Positions 56,189 to 60,000 of a stretch of 60,000 nt of DNA are shown here, one piece after another (position 1 is the stretch's first letter; each line of letters begins with the position of its first letter). Location: contig NC_081414.1 of the NCBI RefSeq assembly GCF_030272615.1, positions 915,379,648 to 915,439,647 on the forward strand, read 5' to 3'. This stretch comes from Cryptomeria japonica. Taxonomy: Eukaryota; Streptophyta; Pinopsida; Cupressales; Cupressaceae. The position numbers were made by a program, and so were the translations under genes. The notes under the pieces were generated by a model. It was given only the letters and a program-made list of their open reading frames with translations, ran no database searches and had not been told where the DNA came from.

Positions 56189-56193
56189 GAAGT
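56189..56193. repeat. Target-site duplication, right copy (GAAGT) of element A
   Basis: Exact match to 48317-48321. It lies inside the HQIDF codons of element B's reverse transcriptase. Confidence 0.95.
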
Positions 56194-57034
56194 CTATCTG
56201 ATGGCTTATGGTTCTTTTAGGAGGTAAGGTGTCTGGCTGTCCTTCACTTACTATGCCTTTGAATTTATTCAAAAAATCTTGCACCTCTAATGGAAAATCT
56301 TGTTGCACTTTCTTGTCTTCTTCTTTGGGCTTCATCACAAGTGCAACCCCTATACCTTCACCTTTCTCAAGTGTCTTTAAGAACTATTTTTCACTCACCA
56401 AAAGAACATTAGGACCTACTGCCTTTTTTCCACCTTCGTCAGGGATAGACTGAATCTTGAATGTGACTCCATGTTTCTTGAATGAGTATGCATTCTTGGC
56501 TCCATCATGGATAACTTGTCTATCAAATTGCCAAGGTCTTCCTAATAGAAGATGGCATGCATCAATGGGTAAGACATCACATAACACCTTGTCCTTATAC
56601 CTTCCAATGGTAAAATTCACCCATGCTTGCTCATTAATAAGAATATCTTGACCTTTGTTCAACCAAGTGACTCTATAAGGATTGTTGTGAGGTATCCTTT
56701 GCAATTTGAGCTTTCTCACTGCCTCTTCTAACACAATGTTGTCTGTAGACCCTGAATCAATGATCACTTTGCACACTTTATCCAAAATCTTGCATTTGAT
56801 CCTAAATAAGGACCTTCTTTGGCTAGGCTCTTCTCTGACTGGTTCTTTGATCAAAGTTCTCCTTATCATCAAGTTGTCACCTACTTTTGACCCTAAGGCA
56901 ACCTCTGAAGTCTTGCTACTTGAAGACTCTTCCTGGAGATAACTCACTCTTCTTTCACCACCATGTGATGATGATCCCTTCTCTGGACATCTATATGTTG
57001 GATGACCAAGTTGGTTACAATGGTAACACTTCAT
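56194..57034 (-). pseudogene. Element B protease and gag C-terminus
   Basis: Minus strand: zinc knuckle CYHCNQLGHPTYRC, then protease with an intact active site KVIIDSGSTDNIV and HLLLGRPWQFDRQ (frame 57034-56384). A stop and frameshift follow at about 56384, then the linker to RT (KPKEEDKKVQQDFPLEVQDF, HQIDF), which ends at the element A insertion. The protease itself looks competent. The open frame 56338-56057 continues from the linker into element A's LTR and is a chimera. Confidence 0.82.
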
Positions 57035-58019
57035 TATTGAAAAATATGAGGAACCTCTACCTTGTCCACTAGATCTTCCTCTAGAACCACTATTTGATCC
57101 CCTTCCTCTATCGAATCCTCCTCTACTGCTGCCACTATCTTGTTGCTCAGTGAGTTTAAACTCTCCTTGTGTTCTTTGTTCAAAACTTCTTCCTCCAAAG
57201 CCTCCTCTATGGCCTCTATTTTATTTTCCTCTACCCCTACCCCTATTGTTGCTTGATTCATGTCTTCTTTTCAGTTTTTCCTCCACCTTAAGGGCAAGTT
57301 GAAAGGTTTGATGGACTATTTTTGGGCTCATTAGACTGATTTCTTCTTGGATGTTCCACCGTAGACCATTTAGGTACCTAGCAACCTTGAGACTCTCTTC
57401 TTCCACTACATGAGATCTAAGGCTAAGTTTGTGAAACTCCTCTGTATAGCTACTGACATCAAGGTATTTTTGTCTTAGGTTTTGTCTATTCCTATGAATT
57501 TTCACTTCATAGTCATCGGGGAGATAGACTTCTTTGATTTTGACTAACATCCCTTTGCAAGAAGAGATGGGTGCTTTGCCCATTTTCTTCCTCTCATCCT
57601 TGACTTGGCTACCGTGACTCTCTCGGCTTCATTTGTGCCTTCAAATTCAAAGTGGTTCTCCATACCTTCTATCAATTCTAGGACCACTTCTGCCTCCATA
57701 TTACCAGTGAACAATGGCAATCCTTCTAGTGATTTGCCACTCAAGGCCTTTAATGCCTTCAAGAAACATTCTTGCTCTAGGATAGGATCGGGTTCAGGTA
57801 TCTTGTCTATCTCTAACACTTCTTTACCCTTTCCTTCTACTCCTTCCACCTTTACCAACACTTCATCAGCTTTGGTTTTAATTGCACCAAGCTTACTCTT
57901 CAATTCAATCAATTTCTCTTTCAGGAGTATATTCTCCTCCTCCTGATCATCCACTTTCTTGGCCAACTCTATATTGTTCACCATGTTGTTGTCTCCTACA
58001 GATTCCACTAAGGACATCA
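57035..58019 (-). pseudogene. Element B gag, frameshifted
   Basis: Probable start MSLVESVGDNNMVNN (about 58019). A coiled-coil front (LAKKVDDQEEENILLKEKLI), then the capsid region: AERVTVAKSRMRG, a frameshift near 57550, then APISSCKGMLVKIKEVYLPD and RYLNGLRWNIQEEISLM, an Arg/Gly-rich end and the CCHC knuckle. The 181-codon open frame includes ~24 codons from the primer site and LTR that are not gag. Confidence 0.75.
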
Positions 58020-58043
58020 ACTCTTCTAGCCCAAATCTTATAA

Positions 58044-58057
58044 CCTCTGATATACCA
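58044..58057 (-). promoter_or_regulatory. Primer-binding site of element B (altered)
   Basis: Minus strand TGGTATATCAGAGG, three bases inside the LTR. It differs from the initiator-Met type TGGTATCAGAGC by an AT insertion and a terminal change. Confidence 0.7.
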
Positions 58058-58060
58058 ATT

Positions 58061-58364
58061 TGATGGGGTTCACCTAGTTTGCTCAACACTTCACCTAGCT
58101 AGTGTTGCTCAATTGCACCAACTCACTAGGTCTAGTTTCTCTCTAGACCTTCAAGTACTTCTCAATATCTTCTAGGTCTTTCTTCTTTTTCTTTCTATGG
58201 TGTTTGCTCCAAGTGTTTTGGCTAGGAACCCTACCAATTCACAGTAAATTAAGGTTTCTTGACTTCAAGTTGTCAAAATGACCTCCTGTTATTGTGAGAT
58301 GTTGTAGAGGTGTGGAAGTGTCTACTAACGTATTTTGTATGCATTTGAGGTCCATTAGTGGCTT
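58061..58364 (-). repeat. 5' LTR of element B, partial (cut by element G)
   Basis: It matches the left ~300 bp of the B 3' LTR (43937-44240) up to CATTAGTGGCTT. It then jumps to the TGTTGG of element G, while the 3' LTR continues uninterrupted at that point. The rest is beyond the window. Confidence 0.88.
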
Positions 58365-58814
58365 TGTTGGTGTAAATAATTATTTATCTTGGATATTATT
58401 ACACTTAATTAAGTTTACTTAGGAAATGCATTTCATAGTAGTTTGGGTATGAGACACTTGGGTGTTTGTGCCACATTGGGATAGTGTGTGTAGGAGAAAT
58501 TCCACCTTTTATGGTGTTGATCTTGTTGTTACACTCCACATTCAGTGGATGATCCACCTCATGTGGACTATTATATTATTTCTCCTACCTACCCACACCT
58601 ATTTTCTACCTACCATTGTTTCTTATTGAGCCACGTGTCATGTTTGTGTGCTCACATATCCCTAGCCTTGCCTATATAAGCAAGCTCATCTACATTGTAT
58701 GTAATTGTTATTATTGATCATTTTCTATTGATGAGAATACAATTTATTCTTGTCCTATATTGTGTCTCTATTTTGTACATTTCATTGAGCTCTTGATCTT
58801 GGCAAAATCTCACA
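58365..58814 (+). repeat. 5' LTR of copia element G (450 bp)
   Basis: TGTTGGTGTAAATAATTATT ... AAATCTCACA. Contains CCACGTGT (a G-box, 58631-58638) and TATATAAG (58673-58680), giving a clear promoter layout. The same LTR family as element F (18356-18813). The candidate target-site copy is GGCTT (58360-58364). Confidence 0.92.
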
Positions 58815-58827
58815 TGGTATCAGAGCC
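58815..58827 (+). promoter_or_regulatory. Primer-binding site of element G
   Basis: TGGTATCAGAGCC directly abuts the LTR end CA. This is the initiator-Met type used by most plant copia elements. Confidence 0.95.
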
Positions 58828-60000
58828 ATTGGGGCTTCATTGATTCATCTTGAAAAGGCATTATTGTGACGTCAAGAGGCAAATCTGAGGAGCAGCATCT
58901 TTTGGAGGCATCCTAGACTAGATCTGACCCCGCCATTGCGTCCAGAAGGCCGTTTCCATGAATTTTGGTTATAAAGTTGGCCTATTTTGGTGAGAAAATT
59001 TTTTTCGCCAATTTTGCTATTATTGTACGGATTTCCAAATTTTTTATTAATTTTTCGAAAGAGAAAAAAAAAAAATTATTTTCTGAAATTTTTTTTCAAA
59101 AAATCAAAAATAAAAAAAAAATTGAAAAATTTTCGTAAGAAAAAAATAAATAAAAAAAAAAATAAAACAATTTTTTGGGGGGTCCGCAGACCCCCCCATG
59201 ACCCCCGTACCATGTCTGCAGGTCTGTCGATCGTACCGCACAACAGGCACTGACGACTGTGCCGACGCCTCACTCTGCAGGCCGTAGTGTACCTTCCACA
59301 CTGCCGCCGCCGTCTGTCTCCCGTCGCCGGCGCGCAGGTTTCCCACTGTCGCCTCGGCTCCCGGCACCACACTCCTACTCCACTAGCTCCCGCCTCCGGT
59401 GACGCCGACCCCTGCCGGCCAGAGACCTCTAGAACCACACAGATGCCACGTGGCTCACATAGGGAAAATCCATACACAGTGACATGTCACCTCCATACAC
59501 ATAGCCACCGCGCCACGCAGACTATCCGTACAGTGCCACGTCATCATCCGTACTGCATAGTCATCAGTCCGTACAGTACAGACGCCCAGTCAATAGGGGG
59601 TGAAGTTTTTCTGACATGCATATGGCCATAAAATTTAACATAGTGACTTGCTGACATCAGCACCACATCAGCATTTTTCAAAAAATTTGCAGGCCCCTCT
59701 CATTTGCATTTTTGATTTTCCAGTTCAACTTCAAATGGCCATAACTTGCTCCTTTTTGCTCCTTTTTTCGAGCAATTTTTTTTTAAATGGGCTAGAATTT
59801 CATACTCTCCATAGTGGTGAAGAAATTTTTTGATTTTTATGCACTTATTTTTCATAAAATGCAGTTTTTGGTGACTGTACCTGAGTAATCCTAGTTTTTG
59901 CAACTTCAGAGGCTTTGTTTAGGGTCATACAACCTCCTTTTTAGGTGTCATTTTTTTTGAAAGTGCATATTTTTTTTTCTACTTTCACATGATGCTATCA
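58828..60000 (+). other. Element G leader, A-rich block then CpG-rich block
   Basis: 58990-59175 is almost pure A/T (runs of A and T up to 10). 59176-59620 switches abruptly to GC/CpG-rich (for example CCGCCGCCGTCTG, CGTCGCCGGCGCG). No recognisable gag start is in view. The open frames across it (59477-59076 minus, 59287-59631 plus) are composition artefacts. Confidence 0.5.

Larger units (their letters stand above)
43937..58364 (-). mobile_element. Element B: chromovirus-type Ty3/gypsy retrotransposon, split by element A
   Basis: Minus-strand order: partial 5' LTR (58364-58061, itself cut by element G), primer site (58057-58044), gag and protease (58019-56194), element A inserted in RT, then RT-RNase H-integrase-chromodomain (48316-45593), polypurine tract and 3' LTR (45557-43937). 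The chromodomain after integrase assigns it to chromoviruses. Stops and frameshifts occur in gag, RT, RNase H and integrase, so it was immobile. Confidence 0.88.
58360..60000 (+). mobile_element. Element G: Ty1/copia element, 5' end only
   Basis: Insertion into element B's 5' LTR. LTR, primer site (58815-58827) and about 1.2 kb of leader or gag-upstream sequence are visible; gag and pol lie beyond the window. There are no domain-bearing ORFs yet. Confidence 0.85.

Noticed and set aside
59076-59631. Overlapping 133- and 114-codon ORFs in element G leader
   Set aside because: Opposite strands, Arg/Ala/Pro-rich artefacts of the CpG-rich block and Phe/Lys-rich artefacts of the A/T block.
1-60000. 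CRISPR arrays, bacterial operons, tRNA or rRNA genes
   Set aside because: No spacer-like regular repeats, no ribosome-binding/operon layout and no cloverleaf-like or rRNA core sequence noticed. TGGTATCAGAGC stretches are retrotransposon primer sites, not tRNA genes.

Overview
This window is eukaryotic plant DNA, most likely from a large seed-plant genome such as a gymnosperm (inference). The grounds are a plant laccase gene with spliceable introns, AT-rich spacers, and about 85% of the window being nested, mutually interrupting LTR retrotransposons of the Ty3/gypsy (Tat-like and chromovirus) and Ty1/copia classes. Nothing bacterial, viral-episomal or CRISPR-like was seen.

Left edge (1-800): the 5' three exons of a laccase on the minus strand, running off the window, with a TATA-like promoter. 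Positions 800-3280 are AT-rich spacer with two unidentified exon-like open segments. Positions 3281-6476 hold a 3'-truncated minus-strand copy (element C) of a gag-only Tat-like family. Positions 6477 to about 15530 hold the 3' part of a decayed autonomous Tat-lineage element (element D, plus strand: protease tail, G-patch, RT, RNase H, second archaeal-type RNase H, integrase). An antisense pseudogene resembling the plant mobile domain lies between its integrase and 3' LTR. Positions 15530-18355 are non-TE-like AT-rich DNA with a 0.3-kb tandem duplication.

From 18356 to the right edge the insertions nest at least four deep. A minus-strand copia relic (F; 3' LTR 18356-18813, pol fragment up to 25295) was entered twice. 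The first entry was by element E (19744-24907), a chromovirus-related non-autonomous element with an intact 513-codon protease-like ORF that lacks the catalytic Asp. The second was by a head-to-tail array (T, 25296 onward) of copia-like LTR-gag-ORF2 units that share LTRs: four LTRs and four internal regions are visible, with a period of about 4.7-4.9 kb. The fourth T unit was entered at 43936 by a chromovirus (B, minus strand; 43937 to beyond 58364). B was in turn split inside its reverse transcriptase by element A (48322-56188, plus strand; 5-bp target duplication GAAGT), a near-complete relative of C. B's 5' LTR was also entered at 58365 by a copia element (G, plus strand), whose LTR, initiator-Met-type primer site and leader run to the window end.

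Most TE genes are broken by stops and frameshifts. The long open frames are the A gag/protease-like ORF (983 codons) and the E ORF (513 codons). The families are linked. A and C share near-identical polypurine/LTR-start sequence with the Tat element D, and E shares LTR ends and protease homology with chromovirus B. The window therefore appears to hold two autonomous/non-autonomous pairs plus a tandem retroelement array.
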